From assembly GCA_003290465.1 (NCBI GenBank), contig CP030759.1, forward strand, positions 2,430,572 to 2,494,571: a DNA stretch of 64,000 bases. Reading direction: 5' to 3'. The position numbers and the translations under genes are program-made. This stretch comes from Candidatus Sumerlaea chitinivorans. Its GTDB lineage: Bacteria; Sumerlaeota; Sumerlaeia; Sumerlaeales; Sumerlaeaceae. This document shows, piece by piece, positions 16,050 to 23,766 of this stretch (the stretch's first letter is position 1; the number at the start of each line of letters is the position of its first letter). The notes below the pieces were generated by a model. That model was not told the DNA's origin. It saw only the letters and a list, made by a program, of their open reading frames with translations, and made no database searches.

Positions 16050-18274
16050 CGCCCCCCACGCACCGGCACGCAGATGGGAGAATTGGGGCTCACGCAACTC
16101 CCCCTTCCCCCTTGCCCTGGAGAAATGAATTCGTTCGAGACCGGTGGCGCATAGTACGTCAGTTGAAACACTGCATCACTCAACCAACGACGAAATGACT
16201 CGTTGTCGCTGAACTGCTTGAATAGCTCGGTGTCATCCTTGAGCAACGCAGTCATTACCCGCAGTAACGCCTTGTCGTGCTCGACGCGAGCGTTTTGCTT
16301 ATCAGAATTCTTGCGGGCGTTTTCGTAGGCCGTGTCAGCCGCGACGCGTGAGGGAATCTCTTCGGTGATCAACTTGCGCACCCGATCGGCATCGGTCCAA
16401 GGAATGTTGCCAAATAAGTCATTAAACGTCCTAATGATATTCGAAAGGCGGTCGAGCTCGGGCTCGGCCTTGTGTGCGCCTCCCACGGTAGGTACCGGTT
16501 CGATCTCGGCATCGGCATCGGAAAGCGCGATCCTCATAGTCGCCTGCTTTTCGACCCGGTAGCTATCCATATCGATCGCCTCGAGGATGCCCTTTGAGAG
16601 GTCTTCCTCTTTCGGCGCCGGCAGCTTGGGCACCAGAAACTCGAGGAAGATCGACAGCGTCTCCCACTCGGCGTTGGTATAGGGGAGGACCGAAGAGAGA
16701 AAGTTATAGGTTCGCAGGAACGCCTTGGCTTTGCCCTTGAAGTCGACCTGACCGTCCTCGTCGAGATGCTCCATGTAGGTGGCGACGCAGGCGTCGAGGA
16801 TCGGGTCGAGCTGGTCGCGGTCGGCCCCGCTCAGGTAGAGCCGCACCAGTTCATCAACTTGCTCAGGCGCGTACACCTGGTAGCCGTCAAGGTCGGCCTT
16901 AAGGTCGTGCAGCTTATTCGGGTCGGTCTCGTCGGCGAGGATGGTCGTCCGGTAGTAGGGCTCGAAGGCCTTTCGGATCGTCTCCGGGTCGTTGACGAAA
17001 TCGAGGACGAAGGTGTCGTGCTTCTGGGGGTGAGCGCGATTGAGGCGCGAAAGTGTCTGCACCGCCTTGACCCCGGAGAGCACCTTGTCCACGTACATTG
17101 TGTGCAGGAGCGGCTCGTCATAGCCGGTCTGGAACTTGTCGGCGCAGATCAAAAACCGATACGGGTCCTCCCGGATCTTGTCGGCGATCTGGTTCGAGGG
17201 AAAGCCGTTAAGGCTGGCCTCGGTGACCTGTTGACCGCCATACTCGTGCTCACCCGAGAAGGCCACAATCGCCCGATAGGGGCTTTTGCGCTCGGCAAGG
17301 TACGCCTTAAAGGCATGGAAGTACTGAATAGCTCGCTCGATGCTGCCGGTCACCACCATGGCCCGCGCCTGGCCGCCGATCTTGCCTTTCGCGATCACCT
17401 GCTCATGAAAGTGGTCCACCATGATCTCGGCCTTGAGCCGGATGGCGTACTCGTGCCCCTCGACGAAGCGGCGCAGCTTCTTCTGCGCCTTTTTGACGTC
17501 GAATTCGGGGTCGTCCTCGATGGTCTTGATGAGCTTATAGTAGCTCTTCACCGGCGTGTAGTTGGCCAGCACATCCAGGATGAACCCTTCCTGAATGGCC
17601 TGTTTCATGGTGTAAGTATGAAATGGACGATGCTTTACCGTCCCGTCGGGCTGCGGGTCGGGTTCACCAAACATCTCCAACGTTTTGTTCTTAGGGGTGG
17701 CGGTGAAGGCGAAGTAGCTGGCGTTCGGCAAAAGCTTCCGGGCCTCCATGAGCCGGTTGATCCGGTCTTCGAAGGTCTCGTCTTCGTCCTCAGCACCGGC
17801 TTCCGACAAGGCCATGCTCATCTTGGCCGAGGTGCGGCCACCCTGACTCGAATGCGCCTCGTCGATGATGATCGCGAAACGGCGTCCGCGATGCTCGTTG
17901 CCGATTTCGTCGAGGATGAACGGGAACTTCTGAAGCGTCGTGATGATGATCTTCTTGCCGCTCTCGATGAATCGCCGCAGGTCGCCGGAATGCTCGGCGT
18001 GCCCCACCGTGGCGCTCACCTGGGCAAACTGCTTGACCGTGTCCCGGATCTGCTGGTCCAGGATGCGCCGGTCGGTCACCACGATAATGGAATCGAAAAC
18101 GGGTCTTCCGTCCTTCGCGAGACCGATCAGCCGGTGGGCCAGCCAGGCGATGGAGTTGGACTTGCCGCTGCCGGCGGAATGGAAGAATGACGGCCATTTG
18201 CCCGTTCTTCCGTTCACTGTTTGGGCAGGGGCCTGCTTGCCCTCGTCGGCCATGCAGAGACCGCAGCAACTCAC
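16046..18274 (-). CDS. hsdR1: Type I restriction HsdR, N-terminally truncated remnant (motor part)
   Basis: A 742-residue fragment of a type I restriction motor subunit. Superfamily 2 helicase motifs are present: Walker A in HSAGSGKSNSIAWL at residues 32-39, then VTDRRILDQQI, the DEAH box in IIDEAHSSQ, FTATPKNKT, and the second RecA domain (CADKFQTGYDEP, LSRLNRAHP). Recognisable HsdR sequence starts exactly at the Walker A His. The first 31 residues are unrelated, and the N-terminal PD-(D/E)xK nuclease domain plus linker is absent. The GTG start overlaps the DUF3644 stop (GTGA), so it may still be translated by coupling. The C-terminus ends in a Gly/Pro/Cys tail unlike relatives, suggesting truncation there too. 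DNA cleavage by this product is not expected. Confidence 0.85.
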   Translation of the reverse strand: MSCCGLCMADEGKQAPAQTVNGRTGKWPSFFHSAGSGKSNSIAWLAHRLIGLAKDGRPVFDSIIVVTDRRILDQQIRDTVKQFAQVSATVGHAEHSGDLRRFIESGKKIIITTLQKFPFILDEIGNEHRGRRFAIIIDEAHSSQGGRTSAKMSMALSEAGAEDEDETFEDRINRLMEARKLLPNASYFAFTATPKNKTLEMFGEPDPQPDGTVKHRPFHTYTMKQAIQEGFILDVLANYTPVKSYYKLIKTIEDDPEFDVKKAQKKLRRFVEGHEYAIRLKAEIMVDHFHEQVIAKGKIGGQARAMVVTGSIERAIQYFHAFKAYLAERKSPYRAIVAFSGEHEYGGQQVTEASLNGFPSNQIADKIREDPYRFLICADKFQTGYDEPLLHTMYVDKVLSGVKAVQTLSRLNRAHPQKHDTFVLDFVNDPETIRKAFEPYYRTTILADETDPNKLHDLKADLDGYQVYAPEQVDELVRLYLSGADRDQLDPILDACVATYMEHLDEDGQVDFKGKAKAFLRTYNFLSSVLPYTNAEWETLSIFLEFLVPKLPAPKEEDLSKGILEAIDMDSYRVEKQATMRIALSDADAEIEPVPTVGGAHKAEPELDRLSNIIRTFNDLFGNIPWTDADRVRKLITEEIPSRVAADTAYENARKNSDKQNARVEHDKALLRVMTALLKDDTELFKQFSDNESFRRWLSDAVFQLTYYAPPVSNEFISPGQGGRGSCVSPNSPICVPVRGGR

Positions 18275-19233
18275 TGTCTCCGGTGATAGTGCTTGTCGAA
18301 CTGCTCCAGGATCGCAGGGGCGTAGAATATTTTCTTGGGCCGCGGCTTCTCAGGATCAAGCCGGCGCTCATGAGCAAAGCGTCTGTCGGACTCGAGACTC
18401 TTTCGTAGTTGGTGATACTTCTGGTCGACCTTAAAGTCAGAATAACGCTGGCGGCACCGGTTTGTCAGTTCTTTGTAGTCCCATGGATAGCGCTCGCGGA
18501 TCTGCTCTTCGGACAAGCGTACTGCCGGCGCATTGGGATCATTCGTGACCCGAACGGAGGGGGCGGATGCTGCCTTGGAGCGGACGAATCGCACTTCCAC
18601 GTTCACAGCCACCGAATAGCGCGCTGCTGGGTCTTCCTGCTCAGGTGTAAGGCGGTCGAGAAACGCCAGAAAGCTTTTCTCTTGGCGGTTTAGCTGAATG
18701 GCTTCAAGGCTTGGCGGGGGCGCCACAAACGACAATGGCATGAGGTAGAAATTGAACCGCGAAAGGTCTTCTTGAAACCAGTCCTGTACCGCGGCAACAA
18801 AGTTCTTTAAACAAGCCATGCCTATTTCCTGGACGCGCTCGTTCAGCTCGGGGCTACGATGGTAGAAATGAACCGCGGTATCCCGAAGCTCGCATAGGGC
18901 TTCGAGGTTGCGCCGGGCGTTTTCGTCAAGCTGTCTCTGTTCGGTAAGTTTTTTGGCCAGGTAATCGAGGCTGTGGGTCATGGGATTCCCGGAGCGAGCC
19001 CGCTTGTAGCGTGGAAGGCTTGTATCGGCCTTTCCTTGCCGAACATACAAACTGCTTAGGCGATTGCGATGCAGGGCAAGCCACCGCGCTTTGAGCAGGA
19101 GCTCCCAGGCGTTGAGCGCCAGGATGGTGAACGACTCGGCGCGATAGGCAAAGTCGGGTTTGTTGTACACGTCAATCGCCGCCACCATGGCAGCAATAGC
19201 GCGATCGAGCAGTTCGCGGGAGCGTGCTTTCAT
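18271..19233 (-). CDS. DUF3644 protein with HEPN-like R-x4-H motif
   Basis: A 320-residue protein of the DUF3644 family. Family hallmarks are YNKPDFAYRAESFTILALN and NAWELLLKARWLALH at residues 23-54. The helical core contains ELRDTAVH, with Arg117 and His122 in the R-x4-H arrangement that defines the catalytic site of HEPN ribonucleases. It is the last gene of the inner restriction operon, starting with an ATGA overlap with hsdS, so its dose is coupled to HsdS. DUF3644 genes are known companions of defence loci. RNase or toxin activity is inferred from the motif and has not been shown. Confidence 0.8.
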   Translation of the reverse strand: MKARSRELLDRAIAAMVAAIDVYNKPDFAYRAESFTILALNAWELLLKARWLALHRNRLSSLYVRQGKADTSLPRYKRARSGNPMTHSLDYLAKKLTEQRQLDENARRNLEALCELRDTAVHFYHRSPELNERVQEIGMACLKNFVAAVQDWFQEDLSRFNFYLMPLSFVAPPPSLEAIQLNRQEKSFLAFLDRLTPEQEDPAARYSVAVNVEVRFVRSKAASAPSVRVTNDPNAPAVRLSEEQIRERYPWDYKELTNRCRQRYSDFKVDQKYHQLRKSLESDRRFAHERRLDPEKPRPKKIFYAPAILEQFDKHYHRRQ

Positions 19234-20957
19234 TTGGAACTTCGCCCCTTTTGCTTCAGCCGGCTCTTGCGGGCATAAGTGGGATACTTCTCATAGACCG
19301 CGTTTAACAAGGCGTTGTGGTCGAGATCGCCGTAGGTTTCGATGATGGTCGCGACATCTTGCTTGAGCTCGTCCGGCAGCACGGCAAGCGCCGCGTCAAT
19401 CCTGGCCGGGTCGGTCAATGTGATCTTTGTCTTCTCCTCCTCGGCATCGTTGTCCACGCGCACCAGTCCCTCTTCTTGCAGTTTTTCGAGATCGCTGTAG
19501 AGCTCCTTGGCAAAGGGGCCGTAGTGGTAGGGAACGAAGTGATAGAGTCGGCGACGGCTGGCGCTCCCTTCCATCTGGAGAAGGAAGACATATTTCATCA
19601 GCGCGGTCACCAGCACCACCGCAGCGGTCCGGCTTGCGCGTTTGGCCTTCTCCGCCAGCAGGGCGAGGATAAGCAACTGCGGCAGGCGTTCATGGAGTTC
19701 TTGTTGCTGGGCAATCCATTCCGCGTTGGCCTCCTCCCACTCAGCCGTGAGCTCGCCGGTGAAGGCGCGGGAGAGGAGGCTTGCGAAAGTTCGCTCGGCG
19801 ACTAGAAGACTTGTTCTTAGCTCGGTGGCAGTGCTATCGAGTTGATTCGCAACCGAACCAAAGTGAGTACGAAGAGGAGCCGGCGGATGAATCACCTGAA
19901 AATGCCGAATTGTTGGTTCATCCACTGCTGGATAAAGAGATTTTGATGCTGCAAGTTGGCTCATCGCCTGTGTGAAATAGTCGCTCTTGACGATTTCAAA
20001 TATGAAAGGGCCATCTTGTGGCATCCTGGGCCGAAGCACAGCAAACCCCGTTGTACAAATCGCACCGTCAAGCTCCTCTGGAACCGCCGCAATATTTCGG
20101 AGATTGGGGCGAGTCATTGAATACAGAATATCCCCAGCTCGAACGACCTGCCGCGCCCGAGAAGGAGCATCTCTTCCCAAAAGCCGATTTGTTTCGGCAA
20201 TCCGAAAGTCGCGAATGCCAGCGATTTCGATATATGTGAATTCCTGGTTTGGAAATGCTTTTGCCGGATTGACCCGCTCGATTTCTGGATTCAGAAGGTC
20301 GTTTAAAGGACCTGTAGGCCAGCGGCCCGAATTTGGATTCACATCCCCGAACATATCGTAGAAGACCGTTCTCCGGATGGCCTCCGCCAGCTCCAGCGCC
20401 TGCTTGCGCTTCTGGCGGATCTCGTCCGCCTTCTGCAGGATCTGCACGATCCGCTCCTGCACGGGGAGCGGCGGAAGAGGAATTTCAAGACGATCCCAAA
20501 AAGTTCTTGGAACCCTTTGGCGTCCAGACGTACCGATGAAGCTTTCCACGGCGGCGTGGATAACCGGATCTTGCCGGATGAAGTAGAACAGGTACTCGGG
20601 CATGACACGCTTGCCAGGCCGCAAAACATAAAACTCCGATGAACCGCATGCAAAGTTTCCAGGAAGGCCATTGACCAGGGCAGATTTGCGATTCTGTACG
20701 CAGGGCGTGATCTTCGCAAAGAGAACATCACCATTCTGGAATTTTGTCTTGCCCGTGCGGCAGTCTCTCAGAGGCACGATAGCGGCGTCTCGAAGCTTGC
20801 CACTGTACTCATCAATTGCTGCCATCTCATAAAACGGTACGGCCAGATTATCGAGCTCTGTGGGAGGGAGCACAGTAACAGGGTTGACTTCAGCAACCTT
20901 AGAGATTGCCTCGCGAACCCATCCCTTGATTGCGGTCACCATTCTTCTTGTGCTCAT
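19230..20957 (-). CDS. hsdS: Type I specificity subunit HsdS fused to a YwgA/SocA (Panacea)-like domain
   Basis: A 575-residue DNA-recognition subunit. Two target-recognition domains (about 10-165 and 212-360) each end in a conserved helix (LPPLPVQERIVQILQKADEI; PAPLRTHFGSVANQLDS), with the usual FTGELTAEWEEAN end of HsdS near 399-411. Ordinary HsdS proteins stop there. This one continues for about 150 residues with a winged-helix-like domain (426-570) containing LYHFVPYHYGPFAKELYSDL at 471-490, then a late ALLNAVYEKYPTYA. That pattern resembles YwgA and SocA/Panacea antitoxin domains. ATG 20957 overlaps the PIN stop as ATGA and has GGGAGG upstream. The N-terminal assignment is secure; the C-terminal domain name is tentative. 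Confidence 0.85.
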   Translation of the reverse strand: MSTRRMVTAIKGWVREAISKVAEVNPVTVLPPTELDNLAVPFYEMAAIDEYSGKLRDAAIVPLRDCRTGKTKFQNGDVLFAKITPCVQNRKSALVNGLPGNFACGSSEFYVLRPGKRVMPEYLFYFIRQDPVIHAAVESFIGTSGRQRVPRTFWDRLEIPLPPLPVQERIVQILQKADEIRQKRKQALELAEAIRRTVFYDMFGDVNPNSGRWPTGPLNDLLNPEIERVNPAKAFPNQEFTYIEIAGIRDFRIAETNRLLGRDAPSRARQVVRAGDILYSMTRPNLRNIAAVPEELDGAICTTGFAVLRPRMPQDGPFIFEIVKSDYFTQAMSQLAASKSLYPAVDEPTIRHFQVIHPPAPLRTHFGSVANQLDSTATELRTSLLVAERTFASLLSRAFTGELTAEWEEANAEWIAQQQELHERLPQLLILALLAEKAKRASRTAAVVLVTALMKYVFLLQMEGSASRRRLYHFVPYHYGPFAKELYSDLEKLQEEGLVRVDNDAEEEKTKITLTDPARIDAALAVLPDELKQDVATIIETYGDLDHNALLNAVYEKYPTYARKSRLKQKGRSSK

Positions 20958-22102
20958 CGCCGACCCTCCCATCCGAGAACGTTGTTGGCCTTGTCGAGAA
21001 ATTGCTGCGTTTCTGCCGGCTTGAGGTATCTGGCTTCACCGTCCTCACAGAGCAGCCAGGCAGTTCCCGGCAACGTGAGCGCCGAACGAAAGCGCCAGAG
21101 GGGAGTGAGGTAGTCCTTCCAGGCGTCAGTTTCGCGCTGGTGGTCGCTCTTGGACGCAAAGCACGGCTGGGACTGGCGAGCCCTCTCACGGTTGAGCGAG
21201 ATGAATACGAAGCCATAGGCATGCTTGCCGAGTGCTGCGAGGTACCTGTTATTGTCTCGGTCGTATTGGACTTCGAGATACTCACGAAGGTATTTGACAA
21301 TGCGCTGCGCGGGGCGTTGCTGCTCAAGGCCCTCATGCCAGAAGAGGACTTCCGCAGTCTCCTCTTTTCGGCTGTTGCGCCGCGTGAGAACGAAGAAGAC
21401 GCAAGGCTCGCTGATCGCTGATGCAGTGGTCCACGCGTCGGCAAGGATCCGCTTCCAAGTCACGGAAGGGTTCAGCTTGACTGCACCAAGCTCGGAGGCA
21501 TCTGCGCAAAGATAGCCCAGCAACCCCGGACCGCTCCGAACTGGCCTTACTGTTCGGTTGGTATTCACGCAAGTAGCCGGAAAGCGCTTAGCCAGCCATT
21601 CGAAGGCGAGCTCCTTCAGGTAAATGCGGGTACCAGTAGGAAGCGCTTGCGCCAGTTGAGCATCGTTCGTAATGAATAGGGTATGTCCGTTGGCGATGCT
21701 TGTAGCGCCGATGAGGGCGTCAGGTGTCTTGAGCGACATCTTTTCGCCAGGAACGAAAGTGCCACGCAGTCGGCCGGCAGCCCGCGCGACATCGCCGTTG
21801 ACATCGAGCATCTGGAAATGACGGTTCAAGATCGCGAGGAGATCACGCTCAGGGTCGTATCCCTTATTGCGGTGGGCAAAATGGACGTGGGCGAGGAGTT
21901 CGGAGACGACGACGGTGCTGACATAAAGCTCGATGCGTCCGTCGAGTGCAGCTCGAAAAATGGGGTCGAGACAGTCGGCCCAAGGTTGCACGGGCGGGTT
22001 ACTGATGTAGTACTGGACGCAACAGGTATCGAGTGCTACCTTAGGCTTCTGCACCGCTTGCCCATTTAAAATTTCCTGTAGTTGCTCAACCGCCGCAGCC
22101 AT
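20954..22102 (-). CDS. PIN domain protein inside the type I R-M operon
   Basis: A 382-residue protein. The N-terminal 160 residues form a PIN (VapC-like) nuclease domain with a complete acidic set: Asp25 (KVALDTCCVQ), Glu68 (VVVSELLAH), Asp128 (KTPDALIGATS) and Asp147 (LFITNDAQL). The remaining 220 residues form an unrecognised domain with several aromatic and Cys residues. ATG 22102 is preferred because GGAG lies eight bases upstream; GTG 22111 would overlap the hsdM2 stop. It is positioned between hsdM2 and hsdS, and no separate VapB-like antitoxin gene lies next to it. A role as an RNA-cutting effector is an inference. Confidence 0.82.
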   Translation of the reverse strand: MAAAVEQLQEILNGQAVQKPKVALDTCCVQYYISNPPVQPWADCLDPIFRAALDGRIELYVSTVVVSELLAHVHFAHRNKGYDPERDLLAILNRHFQMLDVNGDVARAAGRLRGTFVPGEKMSLKTPDALIGATSIANGHTLFITNDAQLAQALPTGTRIYLKELAFEWLAKRFPATCVNTNRTVRPVRSGPGLLGYLCADASELGAVKLNPSVTWKRILADAWTTASAISEPCVFFVLTRRNSRKEETAEVLFWHEGLEQQRPAQRIVKYLREYLEVQYDRDNNRYLAALGKHAYGFVFISLNRERARQSQPCFASKSDHQRETDAWKDYLTPLWRFRSALTLPGTAWLLCEDGEARYLKPAETQQFLDKANNVLGWEGRR

Positions 22103-22107
22103 ACCCA

Positions 22108-23766
22108 TCACTCCGTAGGTTCTGAGCTAAAACGAACGGCACCTTTGAGACCTTCGGGCGTTGTCGGGACGGTGACAAGCGTCAAAAGGTCTTGGAGGTC
22201 CTTGGTGATTTCCTCCTCCAGCTCCAGCAGGCGATTGATGAGCACCTCCGGCTTTTCGTGCTCGACGGCCTCCGCTTGGTGCGGGCAGTAGCGGCCTGCG
22301 GTAAGATTGTAATCTGTCTTCCGTATCTGCTCTATCGTCGCCCACCAGGATTTTGCGCTTTCAAACTGCTTGAGGTCGTCTGCCTTGAGGATGGCGCGCA
22401 CCCCGCTGCCCTTCTCATGGCGCCAAGTATAAGGCCAGAGGGCAACCATGTGCTCCAGGTCGCCGTCAGTCGCAAAATCGGGCAATGGTCTCCGCGTAGC
22501 CCCCAAGTCGCGGCCGTCGCTCTCCACCCGATAGAACCAGACCTTGGAAGTGCGCACGTCGTCCCTGCCGAGGGGCTTGCGGAAGACCACGATGCTGGTC
22601 TTCGCTCCACTGTAAGGGTTGAAGACGCCATTGGGCAGGCTGATGACGGCCAGGACCTCGAATTGCTCCACAAGCTTGCGGCTGATGTTGCGCAGCATCT
22701 TCTTGGAGTCGAAAAGCAGGCCTTCCTTCAGCACCACCGCAGCGCGCCCGCCGGGGCGAAGAGCGTTCATCATGTGCTGGAGAAAGAGCGCCTCGTAGAG
22801 CTTGATGTGGTATTCAAACTGCGCCAGCCGCTCCTGCTTGGTGGGACCAAACGGGGGATTGGCCAGGATCACATCGTACTTGTTCTTGTGGATGTCCTGC
22901 GCCTTGTTTGAAAGGCTGTCGTCGTTCTGAAGCTGGCTCGAGCCGTCCTTGTGCAGGATCATGTTCATCAGCGCCAGCTTGAAAACCAGCGGGACATGCT
23001 CCACGCCGATGAGGTGCTTTTCCTTCAAGGCGCGTAGGAGCCGCTCCTTTTCCGTAGCGGAGATGTTCTTGCGGTTGATTTTGCGTTTGACCCACTCGAA
23101 AGCTCGGACGATGAAGCCGCCGGTGCCGCAGGCAGGGTCGTAGATCGTTTCGCCAATCTCGGGGTCAATGATCTGGACCATGCGGTCCACGATGTGGCGG
23201 GGCGTGAAGTACTCGGCAAACTCTTTGTTTTGCCCGAACTGCTGAAGGAGGTACTCGTAGGCGCGGCCGAAGATATCGAACCTTTCTCCAGACTCGCCTA
23301 CACCGCGCATCATGATCTCGCGCAGGTTCAACTCGTTGAGCTTGGAGACGAGGGCCCGGATGGTGGTGGTATACCGCAACCGAAACACGGTCCCACCAAA
23401 GAGCCGGCGAACATCAAAGGTAATATCCTTGCCATACTGGTCCACAACCTTACGGGTGGCAAGGTCATCGAACATGCGCCGACAGAAGTCCACGCTGTCC
23501 TCGTAGCCGCTCTGTTTGGCATAGCCATCTGGGTCGTTTGCCCACTTATGGAAGCGATATTTGTTCGGGATAGCCAGTTCCTCATCCTTGAGCGGCCGGC
23601 CGAGGGCTTCTTCCTGTTCCAAGGCCATCTCGTCCCACAGCTTGAGAAAGAGAAACAGGCTGAAGGTTTCTAATCGCTCCGTGGCGTGGAGCGCATCGTC
23701 CCGAAAGACATTGGCGATTTCCCAAAGCTCTTCACCAAACTGGTTGAAGTCAGGTGCGATTGCCAT
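22108..23766 (-). CDS. hsdM2: Type I modification subunit HsdM (inner system)
   Basis: A 552-residue N6-adenine DNA methyltransferase of the EcoEI-like type I group. The SAM-binding motif DPACGTGGF is at residues 210-218 and the catalytic NPPFG at 303-307; the N-terminal helical HsdM_N domain includes LETFSLFLFLKLWDEMALEQ. ATG 23766 has GAGGAGG upstream. It overlaps the end of hsdR2 by 17 bases and is followed closely by the PIN gene. It looks intact and should protect the host DNA together with HsdS. Confidence 0.95.
   Translation of the reverse strand: MAIAPDFNQFGEELWEIANVFRDDALHATERLETFSLFLFLKLWDEMALEQEEALGRPLKDEELAIPNKYRFHKWANDPDGYAKQSGYEDSVDFCRRMFDDLATRKVVDQYGKDITFDVRRLFGGTVFRLRYTTTIRALVSKLNELNLREIMMRGVGESGERFDIFGRAYEYLLQQFGQNKEFAEYFTPRHIVDRMVQIIDPEIGETIYDPACGTGGFIVRAFEWVKRKINRKNISATEKERLLRALKEKHLIGVEHVPLVFKLALMNMILHKDGSSQLQNDDSLSNKAQDIHKNKYDVILANPPFGPTKQERLAQFEYHIKLYEALFLQHMMNALRPGGRAAVVLKEGLLFDSKKMLRNISRKLVEQFEVLAVISLPNGVFNPYSGAKTSIVVFRKPLGRDDVRTSKVWFYRVESDGRDLGATRRPLPDFATDGDLEHMVALWPYTWRHEKGSGVRAILKADDLKQFESAKSWWATIEQIRKTDYNLTAGRYCPHQAEAVEHEKPEVLINRLLELEEEITKDLQDLLTLVTVPTTPEGLKGAVRFSSEPTE

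Noticed and set aside
16766-18190. Long plus-strand frame (474 codons) across the hsdR remnant
   Set aside because: It is the antisense shadow of the helicase gene; its composition is the complement of HsdR codons and it has no ribosome site or family pattern.
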